Shown: positions 8,158 through 16,167 of the stretch, one piece after another | Layout: each line of letters begins with the position of its first letter | Numbering within the stretch: the stretch's first letter is position 1 | Source of the DNA: Clostridia bacterium | GTDB taxonomy: Bacteria; Bacillota; Clostridia; Oscillospirales; Acutalibacteraceae | Length of the DNA: 32,899 nucleotides | Assembly: GCA_017436815.1 (NCBI GenBank) | Contig: JAFSCI010000012.1 | Span: 1-32,899 of the forward strand | Direction of reading: 5' to 3' | The notes under the pieces: generated by a model | Told to the model about the DNA's origin: nothing | Databases searched by the model: none | What the model saw: only the letters and a program-made list of their open reading frames with translations | Made by a program: the position numbers and the translations under genes

Positions 8158-8499
8158 CTACAACCCAAAGCTAACCGACAGTGCTTTATCAACCTTATCC
8201 ATAGCAGTTACATCAAGACTTCCCATTCGTTCTTTTAAGCGTTGTTTATCTATGGTTCTTATTTGCTCAAGCAGCACTATGGAGTCCTTTTCAAGTCCGC
8301 AACCACCGGCATCAACTCTAATATGAGTTGGTAAATTTGTTTTATCACGCTGACTTGTAATTGCCGCCGCAATTACAGTAGGACTATATCGGTTGCCAAC
8401 GTCATTCTGAACAATAAGTACCGGCCTTACCCCGCCCTGCTCTGAGCCTATTACGGGACTTAAATCAGCGTAATAAATATCTCCTCGTTTTATTGTCAT
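8158..8499 (-). CDS. mazF: MazF/EndoA-family endoribonuclease, no adjacent antitoxin
   Basis: Sequence-specific mRNA interferase, 113 aa, full length. [20 protein letters not shown] opens the PemK/MazF fold. Arg25 (in [10 protein letters not shown]) and Thr48 (in AAAITS) sit exactly where the catalytic pair of Bacillus EndoA lies, so activity is expected. A longer frame upstream to 8571 exists, but GGAGAG lies 12 nt before the ATG at 8499 and homologues start [13 protein letters not shown]. In bacilli an antitoxin gene (ndoAI, after alr) precedes it; here the upstream gene is separated by about 190 nt and a terminator, and no MazE-like frame is seen. Confidence 0.93.
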   Translation of the reverse strand: MTIKRGDIYYADLSPVIGSEQGGVRPVLIVQNDVGNRYSPTVIAAAITSQRDKTNLPTHIRVDAGGCGLEKDSIVLLEQIRTIDKQRLKERMGSLDVTAMDKVDKALSVSFGL

Positions 8500-8628
8500 T
8501 AGTATTTCACTCTCCGTTTTGTTGTGCTTTAGGCAATAATATTTTTGCCAAAGAAACGGAAAAATAATCAAACATATTTTTCTTCCTGAAACATACTATG
8601 TTAATTTTATTCTTTGAGTGAAAGCAAG

Positions 8629-8663
8629 ACCGCACACAAAACCAAAACGATTTTGTGTGCGGT
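8629..8663 (-). terminator. Terminator hairpin after the cohesin-like gene
   Basis: Perfect 13-bp inverted repeat (8629-8641 and 8651-8663, ACCGCACACAAAA type) with a 9-nt loop. It starts 25 nt past the stop codon of the cohesin-like gene. The T-tract after it is poor, so it may be a weak terminator or an RNA-end stabiliser. Confidence 0.6.
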
Positions 8664-8688
8664 GCAAATAATTTGTATTATGCTATTC

Positions 8689-10125
8689 TTATAGATCTAA
8701 AGATTCATCAGATTCGCTGTCTTCGTTGTCATTATCGTCGTCATCATCGATTTTTGATGATTTGACCAATATAACGATAATCAGAATTAAAACAACAATG
8801 CCTATCACGAGTGCGAAGCCTATTAAAATGAAACGATAATTTTTATTTTCAAGAATTTGATCTATTGCATTTTTATCATCCTGCGCCGACTGTGTTGGAG
8901 CCTGGGTTTGAGTGGTTGTAAGACCGCCAAAATATCTCTGCAGGGTTTTCTCTACAGTATCGTAAAGGTAAAAATCAGGTTCAGAATCGCCAAATTTAGC
9001 ATACACAAGATAAATTTCCTGATTGCTTTCAGTAATATAAACTACGGTTTCTGCGCCATCAATCTGTGCAACCGATTCTTTAAAGCCTAACGGTAAAGCA
9101 ATGCTTTCGGGCTTATCTACCAATATATACATATTGGCTTGATTTATTACAAATTCAAACTTTTGCGCAGTGTCGGTAGTGGCATCGTAAACGAAAAGGC
9201 CTCTTGTGAAATTATTGATATCTATTAAGTTCAATAGCGTTATGCCGCTTTGCTCATTTATCAGAGCCTTAACAACAGTACCTTTAAATGTGTAATCACC
9301 GAGAGTAAAGCCTTCAACTTTTGTATCTTTGTCAACGTCTGCTACGTAAAGCATTTCACCATCAACAGCGAGCTCCGGTTTGATAACCGGTTGCTCTGTG
9401 GAGCTTGACGTATTATTTGAAGATACACTTTCTTTCTCAAGTTTGGTTATATTAAGGGTATATCTCTTTGTTGTACCGTTTGGTGCAGTTACAACAACAA
9501 CACGTGTGTTCTCACCTGTTTTCATAGTTTTACTGCCTTCAACGTCAACTTTAGCATCAGAATCCTCGGGTTTAGCGCCAACAGTCAGCGTTTTTACATC
9601 CGGTCCGATAGTTATATTATACGTGGTCACGTTTTTAGAGAATGCAGGAGTAAGACTACCTGCAGACACCGTTAGTGATTTTAAATTCGCATTGGAAGAC
9701 AAGGTTTTATCGACAACGCTAAGAGTAGTGCTTGTGCCCGAAACAGTATATTCAGCATTACCGTCAGAAACCATACAGTCGTATGTTTTTAAAGTACAGT
9801 TGCCGGCCTTGATGGCTTTGAATTCAAAGGTTTGCTCGTTGCCCACATGTGCAAACTTAAGTGTGCCGCTTCCACCGCTGTATTTATCAGTAGAGCTAAC
9901 GAATTTTAAAACCGAGGAGTCGTACGATAAAGTAGCCTGCGAAGTTACCACTTCATACTCGGAGTTAAAGCTAACCGTAACTTTAACCGTATCACCAACG
10001 TTCACCTTACTGCTGCTAAGCTTAATAACCGATGTGTCGGCCGCAAATGCAGTAATTGCAAATGTAGCGCTAAGCAAAGCAATAACTATGCAAACTGAAA
10101 TTACCGATTTTAATAGTTTTTTCAT
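8689..10125 (-). CDS. Membrane-anchored cohesin-like / cadherin-like surface protein
   Basis: 478 aa. Signal peptide 1-29 (ends AFAA). About 31-137 is a cohesin-like beta sandwich: VNVGDTVKVTVSFNS, ATLSYDSSVLKFVSS and TFEFKAIKAGN match the strand pattern of cohesin domains. About 146-228 is a cadherin-like beta-sandwich (LKSLTVSAGSLTPAFSKNVT ... VVVTAPNGTTKRYTL). Residues 230-425 are a Ser/Thr-rich linker and an unrecognised domain. One membrane helix (about 430-455) and an acidic tail (IDDDDDNDNEDSESDES) end it. It should be displayed outside and held in the membrane. AGGAGG precedes the ATG, which is 1 nt past the stop of the dockerin-bearing glucosaminidase. Inference: it is the docking partner of that enzyme. 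The cohesin assignment rests on sequence pattern only. Confidence 0.8.
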   Translation of the reverse strand: MKKLLKSVISVCIVIALLSATFAITAFAADTSVIKLSSSKVNVGDTVKVTVSFNSEYEVVTSQATLSYDSSVLKFVSSTDKYSGGSGTLKFAHVGNEQTFEFKAIKAGNCTLKTYDCMVSDGNAEYTVSGTSTTLSVVDKTLSSNANLKSLTVSAGSLTPAFSKNVTTYNITIGPDVKTLTVGAKPEDSDAKVDVEGSKTMKTGENTRVVVVTAPNGTTKRYTLNITKLEKESVSSNNTSSSTEQPVIKPELAVDGEMLYVADVDKDTKVEGFTLGDYTFKGTVVKALINEQSGITLLNLIDINNFTRGLFVYDATTDTAQKFEFVINQANMYILVDKPESIALPLGFKESVAQIDGAETVVYITESNQEIYLVYAKFGDSEPDFYLYDTVEKTLQRYFGGLTTTQTQAPTQSAQDDKNAIDQILENKNYRFILIGFALVIGIVVLILIIVILVKSSKIDDDDDNDNEDSESDESLDL

Positions 10126-10126
10126 A

Positions 10127-11950
10127 TTATCCTCCTATCAGTTGAGTTCCTAATATATGCATTTGAATTTTTGCAAGATCTAAAATTGTAATTTTTCCAT
10201 CTGCATTAATGTCAGCCGCATAAAACTCGGTATCGGAAAAACTTTCTTTTTCCAATATATAATTCTGCACCTTTGCAAGATCCAAAATTGATATCTTTTC
10301 GTCACCGCTAACGTCACCTAATTGTCGCTTAGCTTCAACGTGGACGCTTATTGTATACGTACGAATCGAACCACTAGGCGCCGTAACTACAACGTTAATT
10401 GCGTTATCGCCCTCATTAAGCTTAATTTCGCCTGTTCCGGAAACCGTAGCAGCAGGATCTGACGGCGAAGCAGATATTTTTATCGATTCTGTTCCGTAGG
10501 GAACTAATAATTCATACGAAAGCACCGATGATGAAAAAGACGGAGTCAAATCGAATCCCTCAATTGATAACGAATTAAGAAGATTGTTGTTATTAGATTC
10601 ACTATCGGGCATCGGCATTGGCTTTTCGGGCATATTTTTATAAATTGGAATGCTAAAGACTATAGGAGAATCCAAAACGTCTTTATAAGCCTTTTTTAGC
10701 ACCGAAGCTTCAGAATAAGCACCCTCTATGTTAGTCATATACTGATGTTCATAAAGACTTGCGGCATTAACAACGTTGAATTTTTTATAGTAGTGGGTAT
10801 TCTGGCCCACTGACACGTAATTTTTAAAATACCATTGTGCGCCGCCTAATATTGACTTAGCTCTGGTATCCCATGCGCGACTATATAAATATTCAGGCTT
10901 AACGTTTGTGTTGGCCGCCCAGGCAAGACCTGCTCTTACGGCATCATTATACCTTACACCGTTAACAACGTTACCCTTAAACGCGCCAATATTGAAGAAG
11001 TTATAATAACCCTCCTGACCTGATACTTTACCGCTTATACTGTTACCGGCGCCGTTAGCGCCTTGTTCAACAATTATCATAGAAGCCAAAACGTACGGGT
11101 TAACACCAGATACTTCGGCGGCCTTCATAATAGCGTGTGCATAAGAAGGATATTCATCTTCCGGATACGGCTTTTCCATAAATGTTCCGACCAGCATTTT
11201 GCCTAAATCGTCAACATTTTGTGTATTAGCATTATATGTATGACTCACGAATAAAAATGCGCCCGTTTCGGTTAAGAAATTACGCGGATCTAAGTAATAA
11301 GCGATAATATCTCTTGCAGCCGCTACCCAGCCTGTGTCAAGCTCTATCCACTGGCCTTTTTCCCAGTCGTAAGCTCCCTCTTCCATAGATTTCCAAGAAT
11401 CTTTTTCGTTTTTGGAAACCATATTTCTGCCGACCTTGCTTTCTTCGTTTAAAACGGTTTCCCAATCAAGATCAATGTTATCGGCAACCAATATCCATTC
11501 AGGATGCAACATATGTAAATATCTGAGTCCGTCTTTATAAGATTCGGGAAAACCTTGCGAATCCATATATGCTTCAAAGTCAGCATCAGGCGTATAGTCT
11601 TCGGGCAAGGTTGGCGGAACATAATTATAAACGTTAACAAAGTCCGACCTAATGTAACCGCTAAAAGACTGGGCAGACTGTAAAAAATTAATTTTATACC
11701 AATCATAACCATCGGTATGTTTCACAGTTTCAATAACATCAACAGCCTGTCCGGAGTAAACCCATGCAACGACGTCGTTTGATGGTTTGTTTTCGGTTCC
11801 CGGAGTTTTTCTTACACGCACGCCATCACCCGTTACAACACCTTTTTGTGGCTGAGTTTCGGCAACAACAACATTACCGCCAACGTACACAGAGCATACA
11901 GTAAGCAGCAAGCACAGCGCTATTATTTTAATGCGTGCAAATTTTGTCAT
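10127..11950 (-). CDS. Secreted SH3b-glucosaminidase with cadherin-like and C-terminal dockerin domains
   Basis: Exported peptidoglycan hydrolase, 607 aa. Signal peptide 1-30; bacterial SH3 domain about 37-108 (DGVRVRKTPG ... YIRSDFVNVY). A clostridial spacer follows (about 120-250), then an endo-beta-N-acetylglucosaminidase domain (about 265-420) with Glu295 in MIIVEQG as likely acid catalyst and GYYNFFNIGA. Next is a cadherin-like sandwich (about 455-540), and a type I dockerin (543-607) with two calcium-loop repeats, GDVSGDEKISILDLAKVQ and ADINADGKITILDLAKIQ. The ATG at 11950 has AAAGGTGG five bases upstream; a TTG at 11992 is rejected. First gene of a two-gene unit with the cohesin-like protein. 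Confidence 0.92.
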   Translation of the reverse strand: MTKFARIKIIALCLLLTVCSVYVGGNVVVAETQPQKGVVTGDGVRVRKTPGTENKPSNDVVAWVYSGQAVDVIETVKHTDGYDWYKINFLQSAQSFSGYIRSDFVNVYNYVPPTLPEDYTPDADFEAYMDSQGFPESYKDGLRYLHMLHPEWILVADNIDLDWETVLNEESKVGRNMVSKNEKDSWKSMEEGAYDWEKGQWIELDTGWVAAARDIIAYYLDPRNFLTETGAFLFVSHTYNANTQNVDDLGKMLVGTFMEKPYPEDEYPSYAHAIMKAAEVSGVNPYVLASMIIVEQGANGAGNSISGKVSGQEGYYNFFNIGAFKGNVVNGVRYNDAVRAGLAWAANTNVKPEYLYSRAWDTRAKSILGGAQWYFKNYVSVGQNTHYYKKFNVVNAASLYEHQYMTNIEGAYSEASVLKKAYKDVLDSPIVFSIPIYKNMPEKPMPMPDSESNNNNLLNSLSIEGFDLTPSFSSSVLSYELLVPYGTESIKISASPSDPAATVSGTGEIKLNEGDNAINVVVTAPSGSIRTYTISVHVEAKRQLGDVSGDEKISILDLAKVQNYILEKESFSDTEFYAADINADGKITILDLAKIQMHILGTQLIGG

Positions 11951-11991
11951 TTTGTCCACCTTTTTTAATAATTTCGACAAATTATATAACA

Positions 11992-12020
11992 ATTATAAAA
12001 GTTTTATGTTAACCTGTCAA
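11992..12020 (-). promoter_or_regulatory. Consensus sigma-A promoter of the glucosaminidase/cohesin-like unit
   Basis: Minus strand TTGACA (12015-12020), exactly 17 nt, TATAAT (11992-11997): a full consensus match in both hexamers. It lies between the RNase M5-like gene and the glucosaminidase start, so the pair is expressed independently and probably strongly. Confidence 0.92.
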
Positions 12021-12047
12021 CTGTAAATATAAGGATTAAAAGCTAGA

Positions 12048-12641
12048 TTATTCCGTGCAAAATTCTTCTAAAATTTCTTTAATTTGTGAATCTGTATATA
12101 GAGTGTTTAACACATCTATCAAGCTATTTGCCGACAAATTTTCGGGGAGTTCAAGCTTTCTCAAGAGTGCTTTTCTCTTGGTTAAGCTGTTTTCTTTACC
12201 GCTAAGTCCATAAAAATATAGGTCTTGTTTTTTTAGCGTTGCCTTTGCTTTTTTCACGTGGTTTTCAAAGCACACGTTAAAGCGACTGAGTGCATCGATT
12301 ATTATTCTGTCAGGTGAGCCTTCGACACCCAAAAATCCCTCAGCTGAGGCTTTTTCTTTGCGCTTTTCTTTACCGAGGATTTGCGGAAGATAAACGTTAA
12401 TAACGTTATCGGTCACAAGTTTTTGTTTTAAAAAATTTCTGATGAGCTTTCCTGCTGAATCGGAATCGGTCATAATAACTATTGGTTTTTTATCTGCGAT
12501 TGCTTTTAGCATTGAGATTTTTTCTTTATCTTTAAAAATTCTAAAACCATCAGTAGTTAAAATAAGAGCATCAATAATATTTTCAAGCTTAATTTTATCG
12601 TATTTGCCTTCAACAATTACGACTGCGTTTATCTTAATCAA
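12048..12641 (-). CDS. rnmV: RNase M5-like TOPRIM protein with DUF4093-type C-terminus
   Basis: Ribonuclease M5 matures the 5S rRNA precursor in low-GC Gram-positives. The TOPRIM core is present: AVVIVEGKYDK (catalytic Glu), then VIMTDSDSAGKLIR (DxD). The C-terminal half has GVEGSPDRIIIDAL, matching the GVEHA.. segment of the family. Start choice: a GTG at 12650 lies inside the ribosome site AAAGGTGAG, whereas the TTG at 12641 follows it by about 6 nt and gives the family-typical start IKINAVVIVEGK. I therefore use TTG 12641 (197 aa). The gene overlaps the end of holA. A general TOPRIM protein is the alternative. Confidence 0.78.
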   Translation of the reverse strand: MIKINAVVIVEGKYDKIKLENIIDALILTTDGFRIFKDKEKISMLKAIADKKPIVIMTDSDSAGKLIRNFLKQKLVTDNVINVYLPQILGKEKRKEKASAEGFLGVEGSPDRIIIDALSRFNVCFENHVKKAKATLKKQDLYFYGLSGKENSLTKRKALLRKLELPENLSANSLIDVLNTLYTDSQIKEILEEFCTE

Positions 12642-13683
12642 TGCTCTCACCTTTTACCGCAATATAAGCTAAACGAACCAACACCTGCTCTAATACTGTT
12701 CTGTCGGCTGAGCCTAAGCTTTTAACGTTTTTATCTGCACCAACAAGCTCATTAAGGCTAAGCATAATTTTTTTAGAATCAAAATTTCTTACACTTGCAA
12801 AAGCTTTAGTCATTAAAAAATCTCTGTTGCCATAAGAAAAATCACTCGCTGCCGTAGCGGGAGAAACACCTGCTACTCGCGCCGCACTTGCTCGGCATAA
12901 ATCTATATAAGCCGATGATATAATACTCAAAATGACAATAGGGTCAGTTCTCATATATAGCAAATCATCAAGAATTTTTAAAGCGACCGACACTCTGCCG
13001 GTAATAATATTTTTAGCAATATCGTAAACAGAGGCCTCTACTGATTTTACGCAAATTAAATCAATCGTCTCTTCGGTAATTGCACCGTCTTTTACGTAAG
13101 CACAAAGCTTTTCAAGTTCGTTTTGTAATATATTTACGTCGTTAGAGCAATTTTCTATAAGATACTGCGCAACCCTGGGTTCTATATGGCAGCCGCGTTT
13201 TTTGGCGCCGTTTATCAGGGTTTTTATTAAATCAGCATTGGTTGGATGGTCTAATTTGACTACCCTTCCGCTGTTTTTTTCTATAGCTTTAATAAGTTTT
13301 TTAACTCGGTCCGATTTTGTATCAATTTCTACCCAGTCAAACCACATAACCAAAACTGTGTCATCACTTACGTCTTCACATAAAGTAACAAGCTTTGAGA
13401 AATCTGTTTTGTCTGCTTTTAAAAAATCGTAATCATTTAAAACAACACATTTTTTGTCTTGCATCATAGGTAATTGCATAACCGCATCATATACCTCTTG
13501 CAAATCTGACGGGTTGGTGAATTTTTGATAATTAAATAAATCGTCTTCACTTACAACTGCATTTACAATTTTTTTCGAATACGCTTGCTTTAAAAAGGAA
13601 TCGTTACCGAATATAAAATATATGGGTGCTAAAACACCTGTTTTTATGTCGGAAAGTATTGATTTTTCATCGACTATAGGCAT
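12634..13683 (-). CDS. holA: DNA polymerase III delta subunit (HolA)
   Basis: Clamp-loader subunit that opens the sliding clamp. 349 aa, normal length. N-terminal PIYFIFGNDSFLKQAYSKKI is the family opening. QDKKCVVLND, the middle AAA+-like lid (IEPRVAQYLIENCSNDVNILQNELEKL) and a C-terminal helical collar follow. It overlaps comEC upstream by 17 nt and the RNase M5-like gene downstream by 8 nt. comEC followed by holA is a frequent order in Firmicutes. The rpsT gene that often follows is absent. Confidence 0.95.
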   Translation of the reverse strand: MPIVDEKSILSDIKTGVLAPIYFIFGNDSFLKQAYSKKIVNAVVSEDDLFNYQKFTNPSDLQEVYDAVMQLPMMQDKKCVVLNDYDFLKADKTDFSKLVTLCEDVSDDTVLVMWFDWVEIDTKSDRVKKLIKAIEKNSGRVVKLDHPTNADLIKTLINGAKKRGCHIEPRVAQYLIENCSNDVNILQNELEKLCAYVKDGAITEETIDLICVKSVEASVYDIAKNIITGRVSVALKILDDLLYMRTDPIVILSIISSAYIDLCRASAARVAGVSPATAASDFSYGNRDFLMTKAFASVRNFDSKKIMLSLNELVGADKNVKSLGSADRTVLEQVLVRLAYIAVKGESID

Positions 13684-15142
13684 ATATTTTACTCCTTTTA
13701 AGATAACGGTATGTCGCGTATATTACGGCATAAATAATTAAAATTATAAATGCGCAATTTTCATTTACGCTAACGCTTGCAAAACGAAGTGAACCAAGCG
13801 CCTCGATAACAAAGTTTATATACCTCGTTAAAAGACCGCATACCAAAATAAGCGGCATATAAATAAATTTTGCATAAGGTATAACGCTTATTAAAACACT
13901 AATAAGCGCCAACACCAATATGCAGGTAACACAATAAGAAATTAAAACGTTTGTAATCGGCGATACTAAAGACAACTCACCAAAATGATAAACACATATT
14001 GGCACCGTTGCAACAGTGGCAGCAAAATTAACCGCGAGCAACTCGCCTATCTTGCTTAACGGATAATGCAATTTGTTTTGTGGTAAAAAATTGTTTATCT
14101 TTTCAACAGACTTCGGACAAATCAAAACTATTCCCAAAGTTGCCGCAAACGATAACTGGAAAGATATATTGGCCACAGCGAACGGATTTATTAAAAAAAT
14201 TACGCAGGCCGCAAATCCCAGAGAGTTTATTGCATCAGAACGCCTTAATATTATTACACCGAAAAGCATTACCGCATAGGTAAAACCGGCCCTTAAAGCC
14301 GACACCGTAAATGAGCACAACGCAACAACACAAAATATAGCTACAAGCGTTAATGCGGCACAAACCTTCTTACTAATACCAAATTTTCTTAAATTCTCCA
14401 ACAAAAATCGACAAATAATAGCCAGATGAAGTCCCGACACCACCATTATGTGACTAACACCTGAAAAACGTATTTGTTCGGAAAAATGCTTTTCCAAATT
14501 AGATTTATCGCCTATAGTCAGTGCTGATAGAACCGATGAGATGTCATCAGGCAGAACGTCTGAATAAAATGTAGTTATATACTCTCTTGCCGAAATCAGA
14601 AAATTCGGCCGTTTGCCCACTACCTGTATATCGGTGCTAACCGAACCGTTTATAAACACTTTATCCGAATAATAAAAAACTCTGTTCGCACCTTTTGATG
14701 TTTCTCTGAATTTAACCCGTGTCTTTATTACGTCAGATGGTTTTGCAACGGCCGAGCCGCTATAGTCTATAATATCGGCCTTAAACTTGCGATAATCAGC
14801 AGATTCAACTTCTAAAACGTCAACACGATATGTAATATGATCATCATAATAAGAGGGTGGCTCTAAAACCACGGCGGTTAAATTCACCGTTTCGTTTTCA
14901 AGTTTTGCTACAGGTTGTACCGCTACGTAATACGTGAGTAATGAACTTAAGAAAACCAAAGCCATTGCCGTAAAAACACACAATGCCCTTAAAAAGCGTG
15001 TCGTAAAATAATAGCATAAAGCACTTACTGCAATAAAAACTATGCAAACCAGTAAGAAAATCAAACTGTGTTCAATAAAATAAATCGAAAATGCCGAAGC
15101 CATCAATGCGCCAATGGCACAATAAACAAACGGTCTTTTCAT
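13667..15142 (-). CDS. comEC: ComEC/Rec2-type DNA-uptake channel, without the metallo-beta-lactamase domain
   Basis: Inner-membrane channel that carries single-stranded DNA during transformation. 491 aa with many membrane helices. An N-terminal DUF4131-like extracellular segment (about 70-165, EPPSYYDDHITYRVDV) precedes the Competence core, with SHIMVVSGLHLAIICRF and ALRAGFTYAVMLF. Full ComEC is about 700-800 aa and ends in a metallo-beta-lactamase-like domain; this frame stops after the last helices, and holA begins before the stop. An in-frame TAA at codon -3 fixes the ATG at 15142, which has only a weak distant ribosome site. Either a naturally short form or a truncated one. Confidence 0.88.
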   Translation of the reverse strand: MKRPFVYCAIGALMASAFSIYFIEHSLIFLLVCIVFIAVSALCYYFTTRFLRALCVFTAMALVFLSSLLTYYVAVQPVAKLENETVNLTAVVLEPPSYYDDHITYRVDVLEVESADYRKFKADIIDYSGSAVAKPSDVIKTRVKFRETSKGANRVFYYSDKVFINGSVSTDIQVVGKRPNFLISAREYITTFYSDVLPDDISSVLSALTIGDKSNLEKHFSEQIRFSGVSHIMVVSGLHLAIICRFLLENLRKFGISKKVCAALTLVAIFCVVALCSFTVSALRAGFTYAVMLFGVIILRRSDAINSLGFAACVIFLINPFAVANISFQLSFAATLGIVLICPKSVEKINNFLPQNKLHYPLSKIGELLAVNFAATVATVPICVYHFGELSLVSPITNVLISYCVTCILVLALISVLISVIPYAKFIYMPLILVCGLLTRYINFVIEALGSLRFASVSVNENCAFIILIIYAVIYATYRYLKRSKIYAYSR

Positions 15143-15179
15143 AACAAATTAAAATGCCCTCTAAACCGCAGAAATTGCT

Positions 15180-15719
15180 TTATTTAAAGAATAACGGAAG
15201 TTTATCTAAGAATACTATATCGTCACGATCTGCGGCATCGCCTTCTGCTAACACAGCACAAGCAGCGGCTTCATTTGCACCGCTTTTTTCAAGCAACATT
15301 CTTACCGCCACTAAAGATTCACCCGTGCTTATAACGTCGTCAACAATAAGAACCCTTTTGCCCTTTATTGCATCTATTTCATCTTGGCCTAAATAAAGAA
15401 CCTGGTCACGATTGGTTGTAATAGAACGCACGTTTACACATATAGGATCACGCATATATACCTTTGTTCCCTTACGCGCAACTATATACGGCTTGCCTGA
15501 CTGACGAGCCATTTCGTATGCCAGCGGTATGCTCTTAGCCTCGGGAGTAAGAATTACATCAAACTCCGGTACCTTTTTTAAAAGTTCGCTCGATGCCGCT
15601 ACCGTAAGCTCTACATCACCGAAAATTATAAAAGCTGCTATATCTAAACTGTCACTTACAGCGCAAAGCGGTAACTCACGCTCTAAGCCTGCTATTTGCA
15701 TTTTATATGTTTTACCCAT
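15180..15719 (-). CDS. Purine-type phosphoribosyltransferase family protein
   Basis: 179 aa. The PRPP-binding loop is VLIVDDVISTGES (about 123-135), and the N-terminal half carries VILTPEAKSIPLAYEMAR and PYIVARKG, as in adenine and xanthine phosphoribosyltransferases. Likely role: conversion of a purine base plus PRPP to the nucleotide. The substrate cannot be fixed from sequence, and regulatory members of the family (PurR-like) lack the N-terminal DNA-binding domain expected, so an enzyme is favoured. AAGGAG lies 8 nt before ATG 15719; upstream codons to 15752 are excluded. A piece of a repeat element (15739-15802) lies just upstream. Confidence 0.85.
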   Translation of the reverse strand: MGKTYKMQIAGLERELPLCAVSDSLDIAAFIIFGDVELTVAASSELLKKVPEFDVILTPEAKSIPLAYEMARQSGKPYIVARKGTKVYMRDPICVNVRSITTNRDQVLYLGQDEIDAIKGKRVLIVDDVISTGESLVAVRMLLEKSGANEAAACAVLAEGDAADRDDIVFLDKLPLFFK

Positions 15720-15738
15720 ATTTATTCTCCTTGAATTG

Positions 15739-15802
15739 CTTAGCCAAAGCATTAAAACTTAAATTAGCTTTTTAAAACAAATATTTTTTGTAATCTTGTT
15801 AA
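15739..15802 (+). repeat. Decayed end fragment of the 22989-23270 inverted-repeat element
   Basis: By eye about three quarters of the 64 nt match 22989-23054, beginning with CTTAGCCAAAGCATT against TTTAGCCAAAGCATT. Only the left end remains. As in the full copy, this end lies 15-20 nt upstream of a minus-strand start codon (here 15719) in the gap between the HIT and phosphoribosyltransferase genes. Confidence 0.6.
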
Positions 15803-15817
15803 CACACGCGTTAATTT

Positions 15818-16156
15818 TTAACCGGGTGGCCAAGCTAAATTTCTGCGAGCAAGTAAATGAAAATGTATATGACCGACGGTTTGACCCGCATCAGCACCGC
15901 AATTATTTACTACTCTGTATCCGTTTTCAAGATTTTCATTTTTAGCAATTTTAGCAATTGCCTCAAAAACCTTTGCAATTACTAAACTGTTTTGGGAGTT
16001 TATTTGATCTGCACTTTTGATGTGCTCTTTCGGAATTACAATTGCGTGGAACGGAGCTTGGGGCTCAATGTCTAAAAAAGCATAAACCCACTCATCCTCA
16101 TATACCTTAGTGCTGGGGATTTCACCTGCTGCAATTTTACAAAATAAACAATCCAT
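15818..16156 (-). CDS. HIT (histidine triad) family nucleotide hydrolase
   Basis: Small HinT-like purine nucleoside phosphoramidase, 112 aa, cytoplasmic. The triad motif VGHIHFHLLA is at about 95-104, and the N-terminus MDCLFCKIAAGEIPS with Cys3/Cys6 is the zinc-binding variant common in Gram-positives. It starts 11 nt after the alaS stop, so it is probably co-transcribed with alaS. HinT can act on aminoacyl-adenylates, which would fit an alaS neighbour, but that link is inference. Confidence 0.95.
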   Translation of the reverse strand: MDCLFCKIAAGEIPSTKVYEDEWVYAFLDIEPQAPFHAIVIPKEHIKSADQINSQNSLVIAKVFEAIAKIAKNENLENGYRVVNNCGADAGQTVGHIHFHLLARRNLAWPPG

Positions 16157-16167
16157 AATACACCTTC

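Noticed and set aside
8523..8570. GGCAA...TTGCC inverted repeat upstream of mazF as an operator
   Set aside because: Only 5-bp arms in AT-rich sequence; too weak to call.
9380..10153. Plus-strand frame of 257 codons
   Set aside because: It lies opposite the cohesin-like gene, has no ribosome site or family features, and its composition mirrors Thr/Val-rich codons of the real gene.
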